The notes under the pieces were generated by a model, which searched no databases, was not told the DNA's origin, and saw only the letters and a list, made by a program, of their open reading frames with translations. Both the position numbers and the translations under genes were made by a program. Shown here in pieces: positions 44,701-55,185 of a stretch of DNA of 64,000 nucleotides (its first letter is position 1; each line of letters begins with the position of its first letter). This DNA is from Plumapathes pennacea (Eukaryota; Cnidaria; Anthozoa; Antipatharia; Myriopathidae). The stretch spans positions 29,201,759 to 29,265,758 of the forward strand of contig OZ038462.1 of the NCBI GenBank assembly GCA_964036295.1, in the 5' to 3' direction.

Positions 44701-46515
44701 ATCTCGAAATCTAATGTTCGTCAGTCAGTCTGTCAGTCTGTCATAGGGCGACCTCTAAGGCAATGACGTAATAATAATTATCGATTAGCGTCAAAGCGAG
44801 GTCAAACAAAGGTTTGAATGAAGCAACAACTGTACGTAACTGCGTTTACGAAAATGAATTTGAAAACTGGAAAACTTGACACAGCACGGTCTCGCGAAGC
44901 TCGTCTGCAAAAGAGAAGGGAACTAGCACGGGCAAGGCGAAATCGTGAAACAATCGAACAGCGCTTGGAAGCAAATCGGGAGCTTCAGACGCCGTCTTGT
45001 GTTAAACTCAGATCCTTATTCAGAAAGGACAAGCAACAAAGGTTAGTCAGAGGAAAGCGAATAATCACCGTGACAAATATATTCTACCCGTATCTTGTAA
45101 CTTGATCACTTCAAGAATGTATTAAAATCTGTATGCTGATCATTTTCCCTCGAAGTATTGTTTTAGTACGCTTCTGTCGCCAGTTTCGGCTACCGTATTG
45201 GCTCAGAGCAATCGAAACTTGGAGTCTTGAATGATTTAGTCAGATGTCTTATTATTTCTTTCAAGACTAAAACTGTAACAAATACTGTAATTTGACATGC
45301 GGTGATTGCAGCGAGAATCGTTCACAAGCCCTTAGAAGTATGACTAGGTCTGAAGCCCGTGTATAATTTGAAGTAAGCCGTTGAAGTTTTGCTTTGATTC
45401 TGGGAGAAATCATGTTGTTTTGAGCGCGTTCACGTACAAAACAATTCGAGCTCATTAAACATGCATGCCTGAGTCTTGTGCGTGCAATCCAGAGTAAAAA
45501 CAAATTGCACAGGAAGCCTATTTAATTGTACTGCCTATGAATTCAAAATTGGAAAATCAGCGTTCCTTTTTTGCCGTACTACGACGGCCGACCAACTTCA
45601 AAATTGAATTGAATATTAAATTTGAGAACGTGCTTGGCAGACTGTATGAATTAATTTGACGTGCAGACCGTGGGAAATACGTACTTCGTCACGCAATCGA
45701 CTCTTATAACACACACCATTCTTTTTCTCCTTCCTTTGCGTGTAGCACTTGACTTCGAAGAGAAGATTGAGTCAACATTTCGGTAAAACAAAGGCTACTC
45801 TTGTTGGGAGCACCAAAGTAAAAGTCCCATCAATGGCAGAGCGAGGGGGTATCTGCGATTATCGTATTTCTAGTATTATTTAGTGACCGGGTTTGCTCGC
45901 TCAATACAATCGGACCTTGTATTATTTAGTGACTTGATTTCTTTTTTCTGTCAAAGATTTTAAAATCGTCAAACGCAGTTTGAAAAGTTGTGTTTAAAAT
46001 TGAATCCCTGCCAAAATTCACACGGTCCCGAGACTTCAAAAGCGTGTAAACAAGCGACTCGCTTTGACGGCTCTAAATTTTGTCACACTCGAAGAAGCGT
46101 ATTAAACTTATAAAGTAAAAAATAAAAAAAACATAGACGTATGTGGTTAGGATAAAGCATTGGCTGGAGAAATCGTCGCTTTTCTTGAAATTCATAAAAA
46201 TTTCGGTGTCCAAGATCGACTTTGCTTGGCTTTCAAGCGTCGGGAGTATTCTGTAGTTGCGTGTAAATGTTGTCTCAGCGAATTTTGAAGTTCAGCTTAG
46301 TGTCTACGAAAATTGCAGACTGTGCACGTTGTCTGAACTAAACCAGACTGTCGTACGACAAAGATTTTTTTTAGCGGCCGACTGGTGACGTCGCTACACA
46401 GCCGTGGTTTGCAAAAAAAAATTTAAATAATCTCCGAACCAAAAATAAACAAGAATCCCACTTTCCGAAAACCCAGTACAGAGCGAGGGGATATCTGCGA
46501 TTATCGTATTTCTAG
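41790..46515 (+). mobile_element. Array of nested or tandem Helitron-like repeats
   Basis: Four joined copies: 41790-42871 (cut at its 3' side by the next start), 42872-44552 (complete), 44612-45873 (a diverged member with its own ORF), and 45874-46515 (3' half). Starts are TCCCCGAACGAAGTGAGGG, or TCCCCGAGCGAAGCG in the third; ends are CGTATTTCTAG. 41790-42871 and 42872 onward are nearly identical to 15920-17641, so the spread was recent. The ORF at 44818-45105 is very basic (RSREARLQKRRELARARRNR) and resembles in style the N-terminus of the Helitron fragment at 4319. Confidence 0.65.
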
Positions 46516-49500
46516 TACCAATAGGTTTCATTTGAGCAAGGTGTGAAAAATCAAGTTATCTATAATGTGTGATATTTTTCTGGTGAGAAACTGAAAGTCT
46601 CTTTTGGGAGTTTCGTTCTTGTCCCTACTTTCCATTCTAGTTTCCTCTGGTCTCGACCCCACCCACGAGCTCACTGGCAATACCAGTCTTGTTTGGTTTT
46701 ACAGTTGGTCATCCATGTGAGTAAAAAAGTAAACTACTCTTTTGAGATAACAATTTGTTTTTGTCGTTACCACTCGTTTATTATACAAATCCCTTAGTAA
46801 CGTGCAAATACCGCATAGTAACGTGCGAATAACTCCATAGACACGTAAAAAAGATACAGCCGTATTCAACGTTGCTAAGGAAAAAAAAACTTTTTCTTCA
46901 TTTGCTGCCGTTAATTCTTTTCTTTCGTTTTTTTTCGTATAAAAGTCATCCTGTGCACAGCTGGTATTTACATTACTTCTAGAGATTATTAAGCAAAGAA
47001 AGAAGCACAGAATTTAAACTGACCTGGCTAATACTATCCGATACGCAAAATCGAGCACGGAGACCAGCTTCTTCGTCAGAAAATCAACTGAATTTGCCGT
47101 AACATCTAATCTTCCATTCCACAAAATGTCAGACCACACACCACAGTTCAGTTATCAGGCCATAGTGTTTCCAGCAGATCAATATTTCTGAGAGCAGTTT
47201 AAGAATCCCTGTCAATCTCGAAACGAGATCTTGTCGGCATTCAACACGGCAGCCGTTGGATTTGCCTCGGCGTGTAATTCCAGTCCAAGATCTATGGCAT
47301 CGACTTGCAACAGCAGGCAATGATTACCTCTATCGAGAAACGGCAATTTGTATGCGAACTGTACCACCACTGGTCACAAGATAAAGTCCTTTTCATACTT
47401 CATAAGCGAGGAGAAGGCGAGAACTGGCTGTTTGTTGATTCTTGGCACTCGACAAAAATGAAAATGTTGACACATCTCGTTCGTCCAATTTGTTCTGTTT
47501 ACGACCACATTATGTGATGTAGTATCTCCCCGCGAACTTTGTTTAAAGTACCTCTTTCAACTTCATTGTTACTCGGCTCAGAAAACAACGAGGAGAGAGG
47601 AGAGAAATGAAAATTACGCACGTTTGCCGTGGTGTGGACTCTTATTTACCACGATTTACATCATCACGTGGTCAAAATGTTGTGGACTCACGAGGCGCTT
47701 CGCGCTTCCAAACCCGTGGAAATTTATTAAACATCTTTTACTAAGGGAGTTGTATAATAAATTTAACAAATTGACGTCAGTTTTTTATGTGTCTGTCATG
47801 AAACGCGTCATAACATTGCCAAAAAGTTGTGGATCACATTATTCCCGGACATTATTTTGTGTGGAACGATTTATCGAGGCCCACGAGGTTTGTGTACACG
47901 TATGTTGACTACTGTTGACACTTCTTGAGCGAAACCGATCCAACCGTGTTTACTTTAGCGAAACGTTCTCGCTCGCTGTCAAAGCAAAGGGATGTCGTGG
48001 GAAATTACGTAGTTTTCATTTTCGTACAGCCGTAGGCCCAGCGCGAACTCAAAACATCATAAGTTGGTGGCTTTCGACCACTCAGACCCGATCGATGTGG
48101 TCGGCAAAATAACCGAGTGCCGATGTGTACGGCCGCGCATACAGCAAACGACACTGTCCGTAATCGTTTGAAACGATTACGGCTTTAGAACTTGAAATGT
48201 TTTTACTAAATATAGCAACGCACGAGCGGGTACGCAGCATTAATCACTTCCATTATGGAACTCCCGGCCAGTTGTAAAGTTTTCTACTGTCTACACTGCT
48301 TCTTACCTGTTCCTCTTGCCGAATACAATAAGTTTCCCACCATTAAAGAGGCCACGAGGAAGTTAATGACAAATGTTTTCACGTGGTTAATTAACATGGC
48401 TGTGTGAGCTTTAGCGAATCAATAAAAGTCGAGTAGCAAGGCTGTAAGCCGTGGCGTCTATCAAAGTACTTCTGGACAAAACCGAGCAGCGTTTTTCTTA
48501 TAGCTCAGTCACCGTTTCCTGACCAGCCTTTGAGAATTGTGTTCCTTCATCCTTGACGATTTGATGTCTAGGCGTTCAGCCAGAGCGGAAATCTAAATAA
48601 TAAAACAAAGCCTTTTTTCAACGTCACTTTTACACGGCTGAAACTGCTGATTGAAGTGAAACAAGAAAGAGAAGGTAAAGTCCTTATGAATCTACCTTTC
48701 CTATAAAAGGAGAGTGTTAAACGAAAGAATAATCCAATCGATTGAGAAGTTAAGCGGAAAGTTAGATTGTCCGACACTGTACTTCCGTGAGTCCTGAAAC
48801 TGAATCAGTGATGCCGTCTTTCCGGGTTCGGTATCACGTACGGTATAAACAGTGACAGTATTATCGTGGGATTATTTAGTTGATCAATTTCCTTATTATC
48901 TCCATGTCACGTTCAGTCCATGGCGTGACCGTTCCAGTAAGCGCGAAAGGGAAATTTATTCCGTCCATTCTGCCCCCAGTAGCAGAATAGACGGAATAGC
49001 GGTTTATACGGAATGAACGAGAGAGAGAGAGGAAAAAAGCGTAATTTCCATTTCTCTCCTCTCTCTCCCGTATGCCGAGAGAAGAATTAGCCTGACACTC
49101 AGGTTATGAGCGCAGTGATTTCACTTTTGGTGTTCTATAAGGAATATGACCACAGTGAGCTAATCGGAGTAAAGTGTAAGGTTAGATTGTCTCACTGTGG
49201 TTCCTTGAGTCCTGAAACTGATTAAGTGATGACGTCTTTTCGGCTTGGGTATCACTGACGGTATACAGGACACAACATTTATTTATCGTGAGATTGTTTC
49301 AGTATAATTTATCAATTTCATCCCGAGTATTGTGCGAACTGAGGGAAATGTAACTTTCCTCGTGCGTAGACTGGTCAGTCAGTACCAGTCGTCGCCTATT
49401 GAATCTATTGTGTGACGCATTGGACTTGTATAGGTACTGTCTCTGATTTTAAAGTATCACACTCAGAGTGTGCTTCAGCTGTAAGACAACTTTCGATAAG

Positions 49501-50060
49501 CAGCGTTCATAAGAAACGAAAGCAGACAACAATTGAAGGACTCAAACGCAAATTAAATACATTTTCATTCTAATTTCGTTCTTGATCCGTCATTACTAGA
49601 ATTTTATACGTGTACTGGGTCAGATATCTGCCTTGTTTGTATATACATTTATTGGGGGGCCGTGCTTTCTTGTGCGAAACTGAACTCTATTCATATATAC
49701 AGTAATTATTTGAGGCCCATGTTTTCTGTGCGCACAGACAAGTCGTCGTATAACGTATAATAAATGAACTTAACTGAGTTCGCGTGGGAAAGCTATAAAC
49801 GTTGCTACTACGTACCATCCAACTTCCTCCACAAAAGGCTAACACTCGAAACATCTGCTTAAAACTCTTTAACGGCGTTTAGCTTTCCCACGTCAACTTT
49901 AATTTGATTTATCATCCGTTTGTCTCCACGCCGACACAGTTTAAAACTATTTCTCACAAAATTAATCTAACACTGCATGCAGACTATTCATATACAATAT
50001 ATATATGTGGTCGCTTATTTCTACAAACAACTGCTAGTTGAACGTCGAAAACCGCCGCCC
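46516..50060. other. No gene recognised; scattered repeats
   Basis: 47614-47715 is a repeat also found in a PFAS intron (58065-58150). 48756-48900 and 49170-49330 are two copies of one segment (GAGTCCTGAAACTGA, GTGATG.CGTCTTT). A hairpin lies at 48958-48997. Short frames (47129-47517, 48568-48777) are not recognised. Confidence 0.45.
48958..48997. other. Strong hairpin, 16-bp stem
   Basis: ATTCCGTCCATTCTGC (48958-48973) pairs with GCAGAATAGACGGAAT (48982-48997) over 15 Watson-Crick pairs and one G-T or A-C type mismatch, with loop CCCCAGTA. Probably the tip of an old foldback element. Confidence 0.7.
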
Positions 50061-53011
50061 TTACACGATCGACTTGTTAGTAGGACTGCCGGACTCCGGA
50101 ATGTTTCCTTCCTGATTGTCTGTACAAGAAACCCTCGCTGAACGGATGTCGGCGTAAATTGTAGGAAGTGCAGGTCTGACAGTTTCATGTATGACGTTGC
50201 CATTTATCAAGTCTGTGTACGCAAAGTCTTCTTGTCTCTGCAAATGAATTATACGTCGCTTTATAACACATGCCATTGTACAATTAATCAATCCTACTAT
50301 CCACTGACAATGGTATAAAAAATCCATATGACATATTTTTATGCAAATAAAGAGGGAAAAAACGTTTCTTTCGGTTCTTGTTCGTAGAATGGCCGCACAG
50401 TTATTACCGCAATCTATCAAGTTTGGTATGCGCATCAATCGACAAAACTATAACAGCCTCACCGAACTAGGTATGATCGTGAAAATGGCTTTTATACCGT
50501 TTATTTGCAGTCAAGTTCGGCAATTATGTTTCGATTTTGGAAATTTGTGAGTTTATTCACTTTGCTTCAAACGATATATGGTTTACACTTTTGTATCATG
50601 GGACTGTTGGAATAGTAAACTCACATGTTAGACCAGTTCACTATTTGTGCTTACTGCGCATGCACCATTTTATTTTACCTTTTTCTTCTTTGTCTTGCTC
50701 CAGTCCATTGTCGCGTACACACGATCTCCATCAAATACAAAGGTGAGCTGTCCACGTGTCTGCGCGGCCCCGCGAGCGTTACTATGGAAACACAAAAAGG
50801 CGTAAGCTTTTAAAGTACATCAGTTGGTTTATAATTTGCTGCCTGTCTGACTCTATAATTGACAGGATGAACAACTAACGATCAGGACTATGACGGACTA
50901 TGACTGACTGATTGACTGACTGTGACACCGCGGAAATGCGTTTTTTTTTTTTTTTTTTGGCCATGGGTTCACCTTAATTTTAAAATCAGTGCATTGCACA
51001 AAACTGTGGATTTAAGTGCAGAATTTTTAGTTCATTGTAACGCTCGTAAATCCTCAAGACTCAACCAAGAAACTCGGTTCTCAACTAATAAGTTAGTTTA
51101 ATGCATCTAAAACATAAGTAATGCACAAGAAAACGGAGCTTGCACACGATCGAGGTAAAGTTTTACCTCGACAATAGACTGAGTTATAGAGTAATGGTGA
51201 CGAACGCTGACCAACTGAAGCGACGTCAAGAACGTAACTATTTTCGAAGAGTTCAATCCTACCTTTTCTTCTTTATCCGGATTGATCTGCCACCTGGAAT
51301 CGGCAAACAGAAAAAAACTATTTATCTGAATTGGACCATTAGTTGAAAATATATAACTTTCGGAGAGCGGCTGAAATTCAGAGCTAAGCCGGTTTGTAGT
51401 ATAAACCGTATTGCGTGCGCTAACGTGGGCTATGCTCATGGGAATTATATTAAAATCTTTTGTGCAAATACTCACGTCTCATATGAGACTTTTTCCGCCA
51501 AAGAAGAGCGACCATCACAGATAATATGACTAATAGAACGACAACAGTCGAGGTGGCAGCAACGATGACCAAAGTATTGGGTGAATCGCCGCTGCTCCCT
51601 CGTTCGGGGCGCCCACTCACACTCGACTGCGAAGGAACTATGGCGCGTATCGTATGGTGTTCCCTGGACTTCTCAGTATAATGCTGTTTATTTGTCTCTG
51701 TACCTCCGGATGTGAGCTTCCCCGTGGTGGTTGGCAAAGCTCTAGTGGTAGGAGACTGTGAAAATGTGTCTTGTTTCCAGGATTTCTGCGTACTCTGTTT
51801 GTTTGTCACTGTACCTGTAGACATGAACTTCTTTGCGGTGGTTGGCAAAGCTGTACTAGGGAACTGTGGGGGAACCGTTTTCTGCTTATTTGTCACTGTG
51901 CCTCCGGGACTGGGTTTCTTTGTGATGGTTGTCAGGGGTGTAGTGGGAGGGAACACTGGTTTTCTCTGTGTGGTGCGCTGTATAGTCCTCGTTGTGTTGA
52001 AGCATCTCTCAACAGCACCTCCCAGGCAGATATCTTCATTTAAGGAAGAATATTTTAGGGTTTTGGCTCCCAATTATAAATCGGGATTCTGTTTGATTGA
52101 TCGACTGATTAGTTAATTAGTTGCCAGGTAAATATATTTATCCACTGACTCAAGGCTAATTGACCGAGTGGTCTCGGCTGCCGTTTTTTCAGTCATTTCC
52201 TCTAACTAAACTCTCTTTAAGATGGACACCTCTCTAAAACGGACAGTTGGAGCTGGTCCCGAGGGTGTCCTTACAATTGATTGTAATCAATTAATTAATT
52301 GATTGATTATTTGATTAATTGACTGATCATTGATTGATTATTGATTAATTAGGCCATTAATTGATTGTTGAATACTAAAACTGAACTGAGGAACAGAAAT
52401 ACAGCTGTTGCCAGTGATTTATAAGCTGTAACTAACCTGTCACGTGTTCACATATAAACCCTCTTTTGACGCCATTTGTCGTAATATCGTTGAACAGCCC
52501 TTCGGTGTTTTTCGGGTAGCTTTTGGCCATCAGTGCCACTTTCTCTTTTCCTCCACTGGGCTGATGTTTCTGCCATGGTAAGCATCCCGTTGAGTTACAT
52601 TCTGCCCAGTTCAGTCGTGTTCCGCTTACCCAGGTCCAGATCCGGTTGTTTTTCATCAGCCCGATGTGCCACTCGTTCTCGTTTCTCGCCGTCGAGCGGC
52701 TTTTGATGGCATGACGGATAAATTCCCATTCCCTTTTTGTTTCCATGGATACCAGGTCTCCCCCAGTCTTCTTGCATTCCTGTCTGCTCTCGTTCCAGGA
52801 CAAGGTTTCTGAGCCGTGAAATGTGTAACAGGAGCACTTCCTGATCACAGCTAAAATAGAAATGGACACTCTTCTGACTCCCAACTACGAAGCACCTTTA
52901 CTCGGATAGTGAATAATTATCACACCACAGACTTTTTGGCAATCCTTTAGCGAGCAGTCTGCGCTTGCAAATAACGAAACCCTGCAAAGTAGTCAAGTCT
53001 CCCCCCCCCCC

Positions 53012-53057
<46 letters not shown>

Positions 53058-53396
53058 TTTTCTTCTTTTTTTCATCTGGACAGGAAAATAAAACAACACA
53101 TAACAGTTAATAGAAGAACCTTTATTACATATAATTTTCGCGACACTTTGCGAAATTAACCCGTCGGGACTTTAAACTCTGGGATATATCTTGATACCTA
53201 TGGTACACATATACGTTCGAAAATCGCGAAATATGCGCGCACCCCACACATTCGCGAAACTAATGTGTTGCAAAAATTCCCTGTATTAAGGGATTATTGT
53301 CTCACCTGTTTCTTCAGGGTGAACATGGTCCAAATAAATAATCAGGAACTGGACCAAGAGAACGCAACAAGTCCTGAATATTCCCCGCACGGCCAT
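50061..53396 (-). CDS. Gene A: C-type lectin membrane receptor with ITIM/ITSM-like tail, complete
   Basis: Exons 53396-53306 (signal peptide, MAVRGIFRTCCVLLVQFLII), 52850-52437 (CTLD), 52018-51476 (stalk and TM), 50725-50679, 50237-50061 join in frame to 423 aa. The CTLD (31-168) has CSCYTF, GGDLVSMET, EWEFIRH, WHIGL, WTWVSG, CNSTGCLPW, a degenerate calcium site (HQPSGG), GLFND and FICE. The stalk contains three imperfect repeats ending TVTNKQ, TVTNKQ and TETNKQ. TM is VIVAATSTVVVLLVILSVMV, anchored by WRKK. The tail has Y353 (RVYATM), Y372 (FAYTDL), Y393 (TIYADI, ITSM form) and ends KSIV, a possible class I PDZ ligand. A candidate 31-nt exon at 51293-51263 would shift the frame. Inhibitory signalling through SH2 phosphatases is inferred from motifs. 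Confidence 0.85.
51700..51965 (-). repeat. Coding minisatellite in the gene A stalk
   Basis: Three imperfect copies of a unit of roughly 110 nt code for LTTITKK...GGTVTNKQ, LPTTAKK...TGTVTNKQ and LPTTTGK...GGTETNKQ. Such repeats change stalk length between alleles in other surface receptors. Confidence 0.7.
53001..53055. repeat. Poly-C followed by (CT)n
   Basis: About 22 C followed by about 16 CT units, in the gene A intron between signal-peptide and CTLD exons. Confidence 0.95.
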
Positions 53397-53506
53397 ACTC
53401 TTAAGCAATCTGCTGTTCAAGTGAATACGAGAAAGTGGTTGTCAACTACAAAGGAAGATTCTTGTTCTTACAGAGCGTTGTTTGATGCTTAAACAAGAGT
53501 TCAGCT

Positions 53507-53716
53507 CCCTTTTCACTTCCAAAGTGATCAACTTCGATTTTCTCTTTTCAGTCTCTCACGAGATACCACTCCATTGTACGTGTATGGAGCACTTGATGTT
53601 TGATACTGCTTAAGAACTGGTGGCTGACCTATATAAATTCTCGCTCTATCATTCGTGTACTTTTTTCTTGATTAGTTCGGAGAATTTGTATTCTTAGTAG
53701 CGCGGAGTGAAAGGGT
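53507..53716. mobile_element. Small MITE, CCCTTTTCAC family
   Basis: Starts CCCTTTTCACTTCCAAAGTG and ends GCGGAGTGAAAGGGTA. Same family and size as 7568-7781; located about 110 bp upstream of the gene A start codon. Confidence 0.6.
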
Positions 53717-55050
53717 AACGGAAGACCGACGTCACCTTGTTTATGATTATAGGGGTGCATTTCAGGCAGAGCGGAAAGGTCCTATATGCATTTCAATAGA
53801 TTTCGAATAAACAAGTTGGGAGAGGCAAGACAAAGAGAAGAACGAGGAAGAGAACGAACGAGGAATCGACAGGTTGAGCCATCGATGAGAAATACGGATG
53901 TGCTGTCAACAAATCGGCTTTGTTGAGATAAAACATAAATGCTTCTAGCAACTATTGATCTCCCAAGAGGCACTGCAGAGTTTCTTTTGGCGTGGTGGTT
54001 CACTAGTGCCCAGTCTAGAAATTTCTTAAAGTACCGACTGATTCACAGTGATTTTCAGGGTCCCGCCGTAAAAATTCATACAACTTCTTGAACAAGAACT
54101 CCTTCGCCGAATTCAACTGTAGACCATATTTCATCATATACGACGGGGGCAATATCATGATGCAGGGGAAACGGTTAACACTAATAAAATCATCAAATGA
54201 GGCAGAACCAAGTCATCCTCTTAGCGGAAACGATTACGCCAGCGTATTGCTATGAAAGATTCGAGAGTGACTAAACGAAGCCTATTATTTGAGCTGCTGA
54301 AGGCAACTATTAATTAAACTTCACAAGAAACTGGTAGTAGTGCCGGATTACTCAGTGAAAACTCGTCAGTACGTAAATTCTAAAATGTCGGCCACGCTAC
54401 TGTTAGCAAAGTTGGTGGCAGTGGACAGAGATAAATCACAATGAAAGAGTTAAAACTTTACCAAAGATGATCAAATTAATACACAAACTTATTGGCTGAC
54501 AACGATGATACAACATAATTAACTTGCCTCAAGCTTGTCAGACGCCACGGAACTTGAACCCAACTGTCAGCCGCTCTGTTCTAGTAGGCACGTCTAACGA
54601 AAAGGAAAGCAGTTTGTGGCACACTGACTTCTTAGTAGCTCTAGTTCGTGGAATCACTTTATAGTTTTCGTATTGCTTTAATGCTGTCGTATTGTTTCAG
54701 TATGCATCCGTAACACGTGAACGGAAGTTCTTGGCACGCCCCGAATCAAAATTTACGACTCATCTTTGATCGGACTCACCATTCAGTATCTAAAGAACGA
54801 TTTACGCGGTGCGATTTTCGCTCACGACTGTCGCATGCGATTTTCTTGCCACACAAAGCGCATCGTGTAAATCAGATCAAGTCAGATCAATTATCGTGAG
54901 CTATAAAATTGGACCTCCGGGCAGTGGGCTGTGATAACCTATAGCAGTTGTTATTCACCACACTCCTGAAGTGATTGGTCGCAAACGCGCTGAGATGTAA
55001 AACCCAAAACCCACACGGAGAGCCTGTGGGCAGGCTTTTTTTAGCCACTG
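53717..55050. other. Intergenic region between gene A and PFAS
   Basis: No coding sequence supported. 54790-54880 contains GCGGTGCGATTTTCGC and TCGCATGCGATTTTC repeats similar to 23272-23440. Confidence 0.45.
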
Positions 55051-55054
55051 ATCA

Positions 55055-55164
55055 CACGTGCGTGACCCATCATGTGTGACGTAACTCGTAAGAACCTCGG
55101 GGATCTGGGAATGAGAGTTCTTTCTCGTGCGCGCCTGACGGTTTCCTGCGAGACAGCACACGTG
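55055..55164 (+). promoter_or_regulatory. PFAS promoter/leader with two E-boxes
   Basis: CACGTG occurs at 55055-55060 and 55159-55164, with TGACGTAA (CRE-like) at 55078, all within 131 bp upstream of the ATG at 55186. CACGTG is the Myc/Max site, and purine-synthesis genes are Myc targets in vertebrates; the link here is inference. Confidence 0.4.
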
Positions 55165-55185
55165 TGTTACACAAGCAAGTCTAAA

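Noticed and set aside
53720..54003. Minus-strand 73-aa frame upstream of gene A as another receptor exon
   Set aside because: No signal peptide, cysteines in CTLD spacing or tyrosine motifs; not supported.
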